From positions 2,232,001 through 2,296,000 of the forward strand of contig NZ_JARXOW010000001.1 of assembly GCF_030182585.1 (NCBI RefSeq): a stretch of 64,000 nucleotides of DNA, read 5' to 3'. The position numbers and the translations under genes are program-made. Below the pieces are notes generated by a model. The model was not told where the DNA came from and ran no database searches. It was given only the letters and a program-made list of their open reading frames with translations. Positions 24,031-34,260 of this stretch are shown here, piece by piece (position 1 is the first letter of the stretch; each line of letters starts with the position of its first letter). Origin of the DNA: Pedobacter faecalis. GTDB lineage: Bacteria > Bacteroidota > Bacteroidia > Sphingobacteriales > Sphingobacteriaceae.

Positions 24031-26913
24031 ATGAAAAGAAGATTTAAAGTCCTGTACCTGGGTTTTGCCGCGCTGGTAATGCTTGGCGCTCCGGTATTCG
24101 GGCAAAAAAAACCGGCGCAGCCTAAGAAAGCTGTCGCCACAACCAAAAAGGCATCCGCAGCTGCCGGACAGCAAACCGGAACGCCGATTCCGGTAGATCC
24201 GAACGTGAAGATCGGAAAGCTGCCGAACGGGCTAACTTATTACATCAGGAAGAACACGGAACCAAATAAGCGCGCCGAATTGTACCTGGCAAACCGTATT
24301 GGTTCGCTGATGGAGGAAGACGACCAGCAGGGCCTGGCGCACTTTACGGAGCACATGGCTTTTAACGGCACCAAAGATTTCCCTAAAAATGAGATGATTA
24401 ACTACCTGCAGAAGGCAGGAGTGCGCTTTGGGGCCGACTTAAACGCGTACACTGGTTTCGACCGGACGGTTTATCAGTTGCCCATCCCGACAGACAGTGC
24501 CGAGCTGTTTAGAACAGGTGTTAAGATTTTGGCCAACTGGGCCGGTAAGATCGTTATGGAGGCCGAGGAGATTGATAAGGAGCGCGGCGTGATCATTGAA
24601 GAGGATCGTGCGCGGGGCAAAAACGCGCAGGAACGGATGAGCAAGCAGTTGCTTCCGGTGCTGCTAAAAGATTCGCGTTATGCAAACCGGCTTCCGATCG
24701 GTAAACTGGATATCCTGCAGACCTTTACACATGACAAAATCAGAAACTTTTACCGCGACTGGTACAGGCCAAACCTACAGGCGGTGATTGCTGTCGGCGA
24801 TTTTGATGTCAACGAGGTGGAACAGCTGATTAAGGCGAATTTCTCGGAGCTGACCAATCCGGCAAACCCGAGGCCGCGACTAAAGTACGACCTGCCCGAC
24901 AACAAGGAGCCGCTGGTTAAGATCATCACAGATCCGGAACAGCAGTATAATGTTGCCCAGGTTATCTACAAGCAGCGCGGCGGATCGATGAAGACATTGG
25001 CCGATTATAGGAAAAGCCTGATGTATTCGATGATCAACAGTATGCTGCGTTCGCGTTTGCAGGAGATCCTTCAGAAAGACAATGCGCCTTTTATCGATGT
25101 GCAAACCAGCTATGGCCCATATCAGGGCGGTTTGGTACCGGGCATTATGGCCCTGCAGACTGGTGTAGCCTCTTCATCGGGTGCTACGCTTGAGACGGCT
25201 GTAAAAGCGGCCCTGGCAGAGAATGTGCGCGCCAGCAAATTCGGCTTCCTGCAATCGGAGCTGGATGTTGCCCGAAAGAACATCCTAGCCAGTTCGGAGA
25301 AACAGTTTAGGGAGAAAGACAAGACCTCTTCATCGGCTTTTGTACAGCAATACCTGAATCACTTTCTTACAGAGGCGCCGATTCCTTCTATTGAGTACAT
25401 GTACACGCAAACTGCAAAGCTGATGGAACAGATCACGCTGGCTGATGTGAATAAGCTGGCTGCAACGTTGATTACCGACGATAACCAGCTTGTTATTGTT
25501 CAGGCGCCGGAAAAGGACAAGGCTACATTGCCGACGGCCAACCAGCTTTTGGCTGCGGTGAAGAATGCGGGCGCCGGTGTTACGGCTTATGTTGACAATG
25601 CGGTCGACAAACCGCTTATCGCGAACATGCCCGCTGCCGGAAAGGTGGTTGGGGAAAGCAAGATCGCGGCAATTGACGCGACCGAGCTGACGTTGAGCAA
25701 TGGCATTAAGGTGTTGTTAAAACGTACTGATTTTAAGAACGACCAGATCTTATTGTATTCTTTCGGTAAAGGCGGAACATCTTTGGCCAGCGATGCCGAA
25801 CTGGAATCGGCCGGCGCGGTGGGACTGATCCCGCAAAGCGGTGTAGGGCCGTTTAACCCGACGCAACTGGGTAAGTTCTTAGCTGGCAACACGGGTCGCG
25901 CCGGCGCTTATGTGGGCGATCTTTATCAGGGTTTCAGCGGAAGCAGTTCTCCAAAGGACATCGAAACTGCTTTTCAGATGATCTATGCTTACGCTACCAC
26001 GCCAAGGAAAGACCCGGAAATATTTAACAAGGCTATCAGCGACTATAAGGTTACGCTGAGCAACAAGAACAGTGATCCGGAAAGTGTGTTTGGCGATACA
26101 GTGCAGGCGGTGCTGTCGTCGTACCATAAAAGGGCTATGCCAACCGAGCTGTCTGACCTCGAGAAGATATCGCTCGACAAAGCTTTTGCTTTTTATAAGG
26201 CCCGTTTCGCTGATCTGGGTGAGCAAACATTTGTGATCGTTGGCGCCTTTGACATGAACACCATCAAGCCCCTTATTGAAAAGTATATCGCCAGTTTGCC
26301 AACAACTCCTGCTGTGCAGGATTTTAAAGACCACGGCATCCGTCCGCCTAAAGGCAAGGTGAGCAAGACCGTTTACAAAGGCCTGGAAGATAAAGCGGAA
26401 GTACGTCTGTACCTGCATGGCGATTATGACTATGCGAAGGCGACCAATACGCAGCTTCAGGCACTGAAGGCTGCTCTGGAAATTAAGGTACTGGAGCGCC
26501 TGAGAGAGAAGGAAAGTGGTGTTTATTCGCCTAGCGTGGGCTTAAGCCTGTCGAAAGAGCCCAATGCGCATTACTATTTTAGCATCTCGTTTAGCTGCGC
26601 ACCGGCAAATGTGGAGAAGCTGATTGATGCTTCGTTGGATGAGGTGGCTAAAATCCGCGCCAATGGAGCTTCATCTGAAGACATCAGTAAGTTCAAATCT
26701 GAGGAGCAACGCCAGATGGAGCTCAGCGTGCGCGACAATAACTTTTGGCTCAATTACATAGTGAATCGCGTGAAGAACGGCGAACCGATGGACCAACTGC
26801 AAGGCTTTAAGCAGTCGCTCGAAGCTGTAAGTGCGGAAAGTACAAAGGCTGCGGCGCAGCAATACCTGACAGGAGAAAATTTTATCCGCCTGGTATTGAT
26901 GCCTCAGAAATAA
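24031..26913 (+). CDS. M16-family zinc peptidase (two-repeat form)
   Basis: Encodes 960 residues with a signal peptide (about 1-24) and a Lys/Ala/Pro-rich linker. The inverted zinc motif HFTEH is at 104-108 with the third ligand about 76 residues later in EEIDKERGVIIEE (Glu184). A second M16-like half (about 530-950) has no HxxEH, so only the first half is catalytic, as in pitrilysin-type and similar enzymes. Likely periplasmic. The gene is preceded by a strong inverted repeat and ended by an intrinsic terminator. Confidence 0.93.
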   Translation: MKRRFKVLYLGFAALVMLGAPVFGQKKPAQPKKAVATTKKASAAAGQQTGTPIPVDPNVKIGKLPNGLTYYIRKNTEPNKRAELYLANRIGSLMEEDDQQGLAHFTEHMAFNGTKDFPKNEMINYLQKAGVRFGADLNAYTGFDRTVYQLPIPTDSAELFRTGVKILANWAGKIVMEAEEIDKERGVIIEEDRARGKNAQERMSKQLLPVLLKDSRYANRLPIGKLDILQTFTHDKIRNFYRDWYRPNLQAVIAVGDFDVNEVEQLIKANFSELTNPANPRPRLKYDLPDNKEPLVKIITDPEQQYNVAQVIYKQRGGSMKTLADYRKSLMYSMINSMLRSRLQEILQKDNAPFIDVQTSYGPYQGGLVPGIMALQTGVASSSGATLETAVKAALAENVRASKFGFLQSELDVARKNILASSEKQFREKDKTSSSAFVQQYLNHFLTEAPIPSIEYMYTQTAKLMEQITLADVNKLAATLITDDNQLVIVQAPEKDKATLPTANQLLAAVKNAGAGVTAYVDNAVDKPLIANMPAAGKVVGESKIAAIDATELTLSNGIKVLLKRTDFKNDQILLYSFGKGGTSLASDAELESAGAVGLIPQSGVGPFNPTQLGKFLAGNTGRAGAYVGDLYQGFSGSSSPKDIETAFQMIYAYATTPRKDPEIFNKAISDYKVTLSNKNSDPESVFGDTVQAVLSSYHKRAMPTELSDLEKISLDKAFAFYKARFADLGEQTFVIVGAFDMNTIKPLIEKYIASLPTTPAVQDFKDHGIRPPKGKVSKTVYKGLEDKAEVRLYLHGDYDYAKATNTQLQALKAALEIKVLERLREKESGVYSPSVGLSLSKEPNAHYYFSISFSCAPANVEKLIDASLDEVAKIRANGASSEDISKFKSEEQRQMELSVRDNNFWLNYIVNRVKNGEPMDQLQGFKQSLEAVSAESTKAAAQQYLTGENFIRLVLMPQK

Positions 26914-26941
26914 GCTTCGTTTAGCGTTATGCAGACTTATG

Positions 26942-26977
26942 AAAGGCCGCTTCTTTTCAGGAGGCGGCCTTTTTTAA
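26942..26977 (+). terminator. Intrinsic terminator of the M16 peptidase gene
   Basis: AAAGGCCGC (26942-26950) pairs with GCGGCCTTT (26964-26972), extended inwards by three more pairs, followed by T-rich sequence. The tail touches the stop of the convergent GH10-like gene. Confidence 0.8.
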
Positions 26978-26978
26978 T

Positions 26979-28529
26979 TTAGTTGGCAGATGTTACGCCT
27001 TTGGCCTGAACACCGACCGGTCCGCTCGGTTCGCTCTCGTTCTTTAGCCTGTCGAGCGCTGTAACCAGGTAGTTGTACCTCTTGCCGGGTTCTATCTCGG
27101 TATCGATAAACGAGGTGAAGTCATTAAAGCTTATCTTTAGGATGTGCTTAGCTTCAAGAATGTCGATTTTGTCGCCCTCTTCAAAGCGGTAAATAACATA
27201 TCCTGAAGCTGTCTCCCCGTCTTCTGCCTTAAGCGGATGCTTCCATTTGAGGTGTACCCCGTCGTTCATGGCATCGGCAATGAGCTCTTGCGGCTGATTG
27301 GGCACAACATCGTCGAGCCATGGCATTTGAGGCGGCAATGCCGGGTACTGGTACAAATTCTGCCTCAAAGAATCGGCCGTGCCCCGAGCGACGGTTGCCA
27401 GCGACTTAGAACTAAAGAATACACTGCCCTGCACGCGGTTGTTGTTTCTCAGATAGCGGATCTGGTTGGGTATCTGGTTTGGCTGCCGCCATGCAGCTTC
27501 CATCTTTTGGTTTACTAGGTAGGCTGCCTGACCGATATAGAGATGTCTGCCGTAGGTATTGTTGCTCCACCAGTCGACCAGCGTACCAAAAGGCGCTGCA
27601 CTGCGGGTAAAGCTGAAGTAAATCTGCGGATTGATATAGTCGACCCAGCCTTCGCGCACCCATTTTCTGGAATCGGCGAACAGGGCGCCGTAGTTGGACA
27701 GTCCGTTGGTGGCCGATCCTTCAGGATCTTCGCTTCTGTTGCGCCAGATGCCGAATGGACTGATGCCGAACTTGACGTGCTTTTTATAATGGTGTATACT
27801 GTCGCCCAGCTGCTTGATGAGTCTATCTACGTTGTTTCTCCTCCAGTCGCCAATCTCTGCAAACTCACCTCCATACTGCTGAAAGGTTTTGCTATCGTCG
27901 ATCCGCTGCCCCGAGACGGGATAAGGATAGAAATAGTCATCGAAATGGATACCGTCTACATCGTAGCCTTTAACCACGTCGAGGATCACCTGTACGATAT
28001 ATTCCCTTACCTCGGGTATGCCGGGATCGAACTGCTTTTTGCCGGCATAGGTGAAGAACCATTCAGGACGTTTGCGGGCCATGTGGTTCTCGTGCAAAGC
28101 TGCACCCGGACTCATCGACGCCCGGTAAGGATTGAACCAGGCATGCAGTTCCATTCCACGAAAGTGCGCTTCCTTGATGGCAAACTCTAGTGGGTCGTAA
28201 CCTGGTGCTGGCGCGATGCCTTGTCTCCCCATGAGCCACTGGCTCCAGGGCTCCCTGGATTTTGCGTAGAATGCATCGGCCGCAGGCCGCACCTGCAGCA
28301 CAATTGCGTTCATGCCATTCGCATGATGCTGCTCCAGGATGCCTATGAGCTCCTGCTTTTGTTTGTCGACGCTCAGCCCGGGCTTCGAGGGCCAGTCGAT
28401 ATTAGCTACCGTGGCCACCCACACACCTCTGAACTCGCGCTTTGGAGCAGTTTTTGATGTGGTTTGCGCGAATAGAGAGATTTGGACTGAGAAAAGTAGC
28501 GCAAGCCCGTAAATAATATGTTTTAGCAT
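26979..28529 (-). CDS. Secreted GH10-like (YngK/DUF187-type) putative glycosidase
   Basis: Encodes 516 residues from the ATG at 28529, the start that places a signal peptide (cleaved near SLFAQ, about residue 22) at the front; an upstream in-frame start at 28565 adds an unlikely hydrophilic extension. The core begins FRGVWVATVANIDWPS and has the barrel segments MNAIVLQVRPAADAFY, HAWFNPYRAS, VDGIHFDDYFYPYP and VKFGISPFGIW, hallmarks of the GH10-like family next to YngK. The last 90 residues form an FnIII-like domain (WKHPLKAEDGETASGYVIYR). Related proteins act on peptidoglycan or other envelope glycans; the substrate is not known here. Confidence 0.85.
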   Translation of the reverse strand: MLKHIIYGLALLFSVQISLFAQTTSKTAPKREFRGVWVATVANIDWPSKPGLSVDKQKQELIGILEQHHANGMNAIVLQVRPAADAFYAKSREPWSQWLMGRQGIAPAPGYDPLEFAIKEAHFRGMELHAWFNPYRASMSPGAALHENHMARKRPEWFFTYAGKKQFDPGIPEVREYIVQVILDVVKGYDVDGIHFDDYFYPYPVSGQRIDDSKTFQQYGGEFAEIGDWRRNNVDRLIKQLGDSIHHYKKHVKFGISPFGIWRNRSEDPEGSATNGLSNYGALFADSRKWVREGWVDYINPQIYFSFTRSAAPFGTLVDWWSNNTYGRHLYIGQAAYLVNQKMEAAWRQPNQIPNQIRYLRNNNRVQGSVFFSSKSLATVARGTADSLRQNLYQYPALPPQMPWLDDVVPNQPQELIADAMNDGVHLKWKHPLKAEDGETASGYVIYRFEEGDKIDILEAKHILKISFNDFTSFIDTEIEPGKRYNYLVTALDRLKNESEPSGPVGVQAKGVTSAN

Positions 28530-28713
28530 GCTGTATTGGTTCTCTGCTTGTGAATATAGTTTCATTTGTTGTGTTTTGTGGACTGTGTGTATCCGTAACC
28601 CTTAGCAAGTAAACGATTTTTTCGAAAGACTTATACAAAATTGTGCGTTTTTTTTACTTTAGTTGATTCGGCGCACAGCCATTGCTAGTGGATATTGTAT
28701 TAATTATTGATTG

Positions 28714-29622
28714 ATGTTGAACCAGAACGATACTATAAATAAAGGTGACCGTAATAAAATCTATTTTCTGGTAGTCGTCATTATCGCGCTGCTCGGCACA
28801 AACGCTTACCTCTTCTTTGAGGGCAAGCAGGAGAATGAGCGGTATGTGAGCATAAACACCGAAAAAGACCGTCTGCAGCTTGAGGTGGAAAAGATTGAAG
28901 TGGAACTGGACAGGCTTAACGAACTTAATGTTCAGCTTAGTGACAAGCTGGTTAACGAACAATCGCAGGCCAGAGAAAAGATCGCGGAACTGAAGGCCGC
29001 TCTTCAGAAGGCGGAGTTAACTAAGGCCGAACTGGAGACGGTGCAGGGAGAGGTTAGGAATCTCAGAGACTTTGTGCGCCAGCACAATGAACGCATCATT
29101 CTTTTGGAACGGGAAAACGCCTCGCTGAAAAATGAGGTGGACGTACTTAAAGAGACGGCTAGCCTGGCAGAGCAGCAGGCAAAGTCGCTTGCCGAAAAAA
29201 ACACTGAACTGAATGCAAAGGTGCGTGCAAGTTCGGCGCTCAAGGCGTCAAACGTATCGGTTACGGCTTATCGCGTAAAGAGCAACGGACGGAACATTGA
29301 AGTGAGCCGGGCCAGCACGGCGAAAAAGCTGAGCGTGAGGTTTTCCATAGTTCCAAATGCCCTTGCAGAAAAAAACTATCACAAGATTTACTTGCGGGTG
29401 TTTGACCCGGCGGGCAACCTTATCGCGAATGAGAACAACATGTTTGAAGCGGAAGGAGAAGATATGCAATACAGCACGTCGACCTCCATATCTTACAACG
29501 ACGACAATACAAGTTACACCATGGATTGGGTTAATCCGAACCCCTTTATGAAAGGCACCTATACGGTGATCATCTATTCAGACGGTTATACCATGGGCCG
29601 GTCGGAAATTGAACTACGATAG
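28714..29622 (+). CDS. Single-pass membrane protein with long coiled coil
   Basis: Encodes 302 residues from the ATG at 28714. One membrane helix (about 16-34) is followed by a coiled coil of roughly 130 residues (45-180, rich in Glu/Lys/Leu heptads) and a C-terminal domain of about 110 residues with beta-strand character (VRFSIVPNALAEKNYHKIYL, YTVIIYSDGY). I do not recognise a named family, though similar proteins occur in Bacteroidota. The C-terminal domain would face the periplasm. The stop overlaps that of the convergent kinase gene by 9 nt. Confidence 0.75.
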   Translation: MLNQNDTINKGDRNKIYFLVVVIIALLGTNAYLFFEGKQENERYVSINTEKDRLQLEVEKIEVELDRLNELNVQLSDKLVNEQSQAREKIAELKAALQKAELTKAELETVQGEVRNLRDFVRQHNERIILLERENASLKNEVDVLKETASLAEQQAKSLAEKNTELNAKVRASSALKASNVSVTAYRVKSNGRNIEVSRASTAKKLSVRFSIVPNALAEKNYHKIYLRVFDPAGNLIANENNMFEAEGEDMQYSTSTSISYNDDNTSYTMDWVNPNPFMKGTYTVIIYSDGYTMGRSEIELR

Positions 29623-32600
29623 CGGGAAAGTGAGGTAAAAGGTCGTTCCGACACCATCAAAAGATTTAAAGGCTATACTTCCTCCGGCGTTTTCAATAGC
29701 TTGTTTTACAAAGGCGAGCCCCAATCCGGTACCAGACGACTTGGTGGTGAAGTTGGGCACGAATATCTTATCCTGAAGCCCGGTATCTATACCCTTGCCA
29801 TTATCGTCGACCTCGATGTAGACGTTCTGCTGATCGCTTTTTACCAGAACTTGAATGCGACATGCCTCATTTGGTCTTGCAGCCTCAATTGCATTCTTAA
29901 AGAGGTTGTTGAAACTTCGAAGCAACTGGCCCTTATCGCCGATGACCACAACGTCCCTGCCTGCATGGTTGCGGATCAGTATTTCAACGTTGGAGGTGTT
30001 TGTAAATACATCTCTGGCCTGACCGATCACAGGCAGCAGCGAAAGCCGTTCCAGTTTGGTGTCGGGCATTTTAGCGAAATTCGAAAACTCGGACGCAATA
30101 GTAGATAAACTGTCGATTTGCTCAATAAAGGATTTGTTGAAGCGCTCGAACTTCTGTTCGAAGTTGGGATCGTTTTCCCGCCAAGATTTTTCCAGAAGTT
30201 GGACGCCCAGTTTTAAAGGCGTTAGCGGATTCTTTATCTCGTGTGCAACCTGTTTCGCCATTTCCCGCCAGGCGCTTTCACGCTCGGATCGCGCAAGCTT
30301 AGCCGCGCTTTCCTCAAGTGCGGCGATCATTTTGTTGTATTCTTTAATGAGCGAGCCGATTTCGTCGTGCCGATGCCATACAATCGGCTGGTTTCGTTGT
30401 CCGAGCTTGGTTTGCTTGATGCTTTCCTGAATAAAGGTAAGCGGAGCCGTGATCTGGTTCGCAAGAAAGACGGCGAGTATACCAATGCCGACAAACACAA
30501 GCGCATAAATATTGATGAGCAGGTTGATGAACACGCCGATCTTGTTCTGATAGTCGGCCTCGTTTGCATAGTAGGGTACGTTGATGTAGGCGACTGTGCG
30601 GTTTTGTCCATCGCGGATCGGTGCATAACCGGAGGCATAAGTAAACATGCCGACCTTCTCAGCGGGGTTGATGTATTCCGACCTTTGCAACTGACTTAGA
30701 TGTATGAAGGCCCGCGAACCCATACGGCGGTTGATAATACCGAGGTCAAACATTCGCGGCAGGGATGTGAAGATCAATTGTCCATCGGTATCAAAAAGAT
30801 TCAGATAAGAGGCGTTGATATCGGCAAACTGATTAAAGTCATTAACCGCTTTATCGCTCGGGTATGGTATGCCCGTACTCACAATCTGCCGCTCATATGA
30901 CTCCTGTACTTTGCGCACCTTTTCTTTGATAACGTCTTCTTGTTGTATGCGGTAAACTTTACGCATATAGAAGTAGGTTGTCCAGCCGACAATGAGTAAG
31001 GTAGCCACTACGGAAAGTATAATCGAAAACTGTATTCGGGTTTTATATAAGATCTTGTTTGCATTGATCATTAAGGATCGGTTGATGTTGAACCAGCCCG
31101 TCCAGCTTTCATCGATATTCTTTAGGAGCCAGATCAGGATGTATAAGGTGATCGAAAAAAGAATGAACACCAACAGAAAGAATGATAGTGTAGCAAGACG
31201 GGTGATATAAGAAACGTTCTCGCGACTGATCACGACTACCTTGGAGGCACCGGGTGAATAGATCAGGTGCGAATAATTTGCGCTGTCTGCGGTGAACTCA
31301 ATTCCTGGCTGATTATCGATCAGATTGTAATTTGTAAGTTTGTAAGTGTATTTGCCCGACTGGCTTTCCAGCTTACCGTCTTTGTAGAATGCTATAGAGT
31401 AATTTGCATAATCATCATCGCTGCCCGAACTGCGGTCCAGCAGTATCTCCGGAACCTGACCCCTGAAGTTATAGGGCTGCGTCTTGAGCTCGACAACAAG
31501 GGTGCCGAGGAACCTTTCGTCTTCTATGACAGGAATGATGCCAAAATAATGCTGGTACCCGAAAGCGTTATTTATTTTGTAAAAGAAATCGGATTCCTGC
31601 AGCTTGACTGAGCCGGACTGCACCATATTCTTAAAATAACCAAGTTTCGTGACCCGATCGCCATTCATCGGCAGTCCGGCATGATTGTAGGCATAAATAT
31701 CGAATTCAAACTTTGGCAGGTACGTTTCGAGGTATTGGCGATTGATGTGCTTCCTAAGTTCAGCACCGCTGCTGAGGGCAGGCTGTTTGAAGTAATGCAG
31801 CACAAAGCTGTTGCCGAGCACGGCCTTTTCAAGACTACTGATTGCGCTGATTGTTTTGAAGTCTTCCGCATCTTCCAGTCTTTGCGCAATTGTGATCCGG
31901 CTAGTCCGTTCCTTTTCTTCGGTAAACTTCAGGTATTTTACAGAGGAGATAAACGCAAGACAAAAAAACAGCGCCGCAAAGATTCCTATTGAGAATTTCG
32001 CTCCGCGCTGATAGAAGTTCCAGCCCATGATGAATATAAATAGGGCATAGGCAATAAAAAAGACACTGAATTCGCTGAACATCCGATAGAGCAGATAAAC
32101 AAGGAATAAGGTCAGGAACAGTACAAGCCGGTCTCTGTTAGATACCTTGAGTTGCAAGGTCTGCTGCATAAAGATTTGCGCAACCAAGTAGGTATTGAAC
32201 CACACGAGGCACAAAATAACGATACTGACCCAGGTGATCCAGCCCAAATTGATGATATTTGTAATGTCGAAGTTGATCTTGGAGTTGATGATAAGTCCGA
32301 AAAACACCTGATCAAACAAATAGGCGAGTGCAGCAAAAGCGATAAGAAAAAAACCGTGTATAATAAGACCAACACTCCGGTTGTTTTGAAGCCAGTCTGG
32401 CGTTCGGTATTTCTCCGTATGCGTGTACATAAACAGAACAATCCAGGTTATGGCAATCACGTTTAACAGGAAATCACCCAGTGAGGGCATAAAAAAGCTT
32501 TCCGCATACACGTTCGGGCTGAAGATCAGCAGATCAAACTGCCGATTAAACCAACCGTATTCCAGGTCGCTGATCCGAACGGCCATGAAAAAACACATCA

Positions 32601-33333
32601 ACAGCAACGTTCCGCCAACCGGATAACCTTTTTTTACCAGCCAACCGCAAAACGAATTAACAAACAGGCAGAAGCTAAATATGCCAATGATCCACAGCCA
32701 CAGTTCAATGGTTGAATAGATGCTTTTGGAATAATTCGGCTTGAGCTTTACTTCGAAAAAGAGTTTACCCTCCAGATTGTGAACCCCGTAAACCTGCTTG
32801 TCGGTGAACACGGCCAGTTCAAGAGCATTAGTTTCCGATAGCAGGGGCGATATCTGGTTACTCAGATATTCGTTCTGAACCGGGTAATTTGTCCTGATCT
32901 CGATCAGGAAAATGATGTCATAAGCCCCGGAGGTTTTTTTGATCAACTCGTACCAGCCGTTAGACAACTGCACAAAGGATGAGCCTTCGCGAATGAATTC
33001 AGGGTTTGGAGGAATCGCCTTAAATGAGCTCCAGAACCTTAACCGTCCGTCTTTATATGTAAGGATGTTAATGCCCTGATCACGATAGTTGTTGATAAAA
33101 TTGAGCGCATAGGCTTCGTTCAGGTGATAACGTTTGGCGCTTTCGACCTGTCTGGCGCTCAACAAAAAATTGTGGATGATCTCCTCTTTCTCCTTCAGGC
33201 TGTTTTGAAGCTTGGATGCCTCATATTTCAATAGTTCTTCCTTGGAGATAGAGTGCTTAAGCGAAATAGCTGTAACAATACAGCAGGCACCCAGTATCAA
33301 TAATAGAAATCTGATGTTACCTGCTATACTCAT
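29614..33333 (-). CDS. Very large multi-pass membrane sensor histidine kinase (NtrY-like core)
   Basis: Encodes 1239 residues. An N-terminal helix (about 8-24) and a putative sensor region are followed by a block of about seven hydrophobic helices (about 205-475), a second extracytoplasmic region, three further helices, then a HAMP segment (ITAPLTFIQESIKQTKLG), the phosphoacceptor H-box QVAHEIKNPLTPLKL with His1031, the N-box NNLFKNAIEA near 1142 and the G1 box DDNGKGI near 1176. The H-box is of the NtrY/HPK4 type. No response regulator is adjacent. Located after fabD by 33 nt, so probably co-transcribed with queD-folE-fabD. Confidence 0.9.
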   Translation of the reverse strand: MSIAGNIRFLLLILGACCIVTAISLKHSISKEELLKYEASKLQNSLKEKEEIIHNFLLSARQVESAKRYHLNEAYALNFINNYRDQGINILTYKDGRLRFWSSFKAIPPNPEFIREGSSFVQLSNGWYELIKKTSGAYDIIFLIEIRTNYPVQNEYLSNQISPLLSETNALELAVFTDKQVYGVHNLEGKLFFEVKLKPNYSKSIYSTIELWLWIIGIFSFCLFVNSFCGWLVKKGYPVGGTLLLMCFFMAVRISDLEYGWFNRQFDLLIFSPNVYAESFFMPSLGDFLLNVIAITWIVLFMYTHTEKYRTPDWLQNNRSVGLIIHGFFLIAFAALAYLFDQVFFGLIINSKINFDITNIINLGWITWVSIVILCLVWFNTYLVAQIFMQQTLQLKVSNRDRLVLFLTLFLVYLLYRMFSEFSVFFIAYALFIFIMGWNFYQRGAKFSIGIFAALFFCLAFISSVKYLKFTEEKERTSRITIAQRLEDAEDFKTISAISSLEKAVLGNSFVLHYFKQPALSSGAELRKHINRQYLETYLPKFEFDIYAYNHAGLPMNGDRVTKLGYFKNMVQSGSVKLQESDFFYKINNAFGYQHYFGIIPVIEDERFLGTLVVELKTQPYNFRGQVPEILLDRSSGSDDDYANYSIAFYKDGKLESQSGKYTYKLTNYNLIDNQPGIEFTADSANYSHLIYSPGASKVVVISRENVSYITRLATLSFFLLVFILFSITLYILIWLLKNIDESWTGWFNINRSLMINANKILYKTRIQFSIILSVVATLLIVGWTTYFYMRKVYRIQQEDVIKEKVRKVQESYERQIVSTGIPYPSDKAVNDFNQFADINASYLNLFDTDGQLIFTSLPRMFDLGIINRRMGSRAFIHLSQLQRSEYINPAEKVGMFTYASGYAPIRDGQNRTVAYINVPYYANEADYQNKIGVFINLLINIYALVFVGIGILAVFLANQITAPLTFIQESIKQTKLGQRNQPIVWHRHDEIGSLIKEYNKMIAALEESAAKLARSERESAWREMAKQVAHEIKNPLTPLKLGVQLLEKSWRENDPNFEQKFERFNKSFIEQIDSLSTIASEFSNFAKMPDTKLERLSLLPVIGQARDVFTNTSNVEILIRNHAGRDVVVIGDKGQLLRSFNNLFKNAIEAARPNEACRIQVLVKSDQQNVYIEVDDNGKGIDTGLQDKIFVPNFTTKSSGTGLGLAFVKQAIENAGGSIAFKSFDGVGTTFYLTFPLS

Positions 33334-33366
33334 CGCTATGTCATTGAATCAGGATCTGTCGAACAA

Positions 33367-34245
33367 TTAGGCTGTTGCCGAAGCTGTTTGCACCTCTTTG
33401 CTCACCTTTTTAACCAGGCCTTGCAGCACATTTCCAGGGCCAACTTCAATAAATTCGTTCGCACCATCTGCAATCATCTGCTCAATTGTCTGAGTCCACT
33501 TTACGGCACCTGTAAGTTGCGTAATCAGGTTTTCTTTAATTCTTTGAGGGTCGGTATTGGCTACCGGGTCAACATTCTGATAAATGGGGCAAACTGGCTT
33601 TAAAATTGGCACTAGCTCTATGGCCTGCTGCAGCTCGCGTCTGGCAGGCTCCATCAGCGGAGAGTGGAAGGCGCCTCCTACATTCAGTTTCAATGCACGC
33701 TTTGCACCGGCTTCGGTCAGTTTCTGACATGCGAGGTCTACACCGGCTATGCTGCCCGAAATAACGATTTGCCCGGGACAGTTGTAATTTGCCGCTACGA
33801 CTACTTCATCTATTTCATCACAAACCTGCTCAACAACATTATTTGCAAGCCCAAGGATGGCTGCCATTGTGGATGGCTCCAGTTCACAAGCTTTCTGCAT
33901 TGCGTTGGCCCTGGTAATGACCAGTCTAAGCCCGTCCTCAAAAGACAATGCCGACGCAGCAACCAATGCCGAGAATTCGCCCAGAGAGTGACCCGCCACC
34001 ATATCTGGCTTAAAACGCTCGCCCAAAGTCCTGGCGAGGATCACAGAGTGAAGAAAGATTGCCGGCTGGGTGACCTTGGTCTGCTTCAATTCTTCATCTG
34101 TTCCCGAGAACATTATATCGCTAATCCGGAAGCCGCTAATGTCATTTGCCCTCTCGAACATCTCTCTCGCTTGAGGCTGCTCATACAGCGCTTTGCCCAT
34201 GCCTGAAAATTGGGCGCCCTGCCCGGGAAAAATATATGCTTTCAT
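33367..34245 (-). CDS. fabD: Malonyl-CoA:ACP transacylase
   Basis: Encodes 292 residues. The N-terminal FPGQGAQFSGMG at 6-17, the nucleophile motif GHSLGE with Ser87 and the catalytic histidine region GGAFHSPLM near 191-199 identify FabD, which loads malonate onto acyl carrier protein for fatty acid synthesis. It lies 15 nt after folE on the same strand. Confidence 0.97.
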   Translation of the reverse strand: MKAYIFPGQGAQFSGMGKALYEQPQAREMFERANDISGFRISDIMFSGTDEELKQTKVTQPAIFLHSVILARTLGERFKPDMVAGHSLGEFSALVAASALSFEDGLRLVITRANAMQKACELEPSTMAAILGLANNVVEQVCDEIDEVVVAANYNCPGQIVISGSIAGVDLACQKLTEAGAKRALKLNVGGAFHSPLMEPARRELQQAIELVPILKPVCPIYQNVDPVANTDPQRIKENLITQLTGAVKWTQTIEQMIADGANEFIEVGPGNVLQGLVKKVSKEVQTASATA

Positions 34246-34260
34246 AATGTCGTATGCTTC

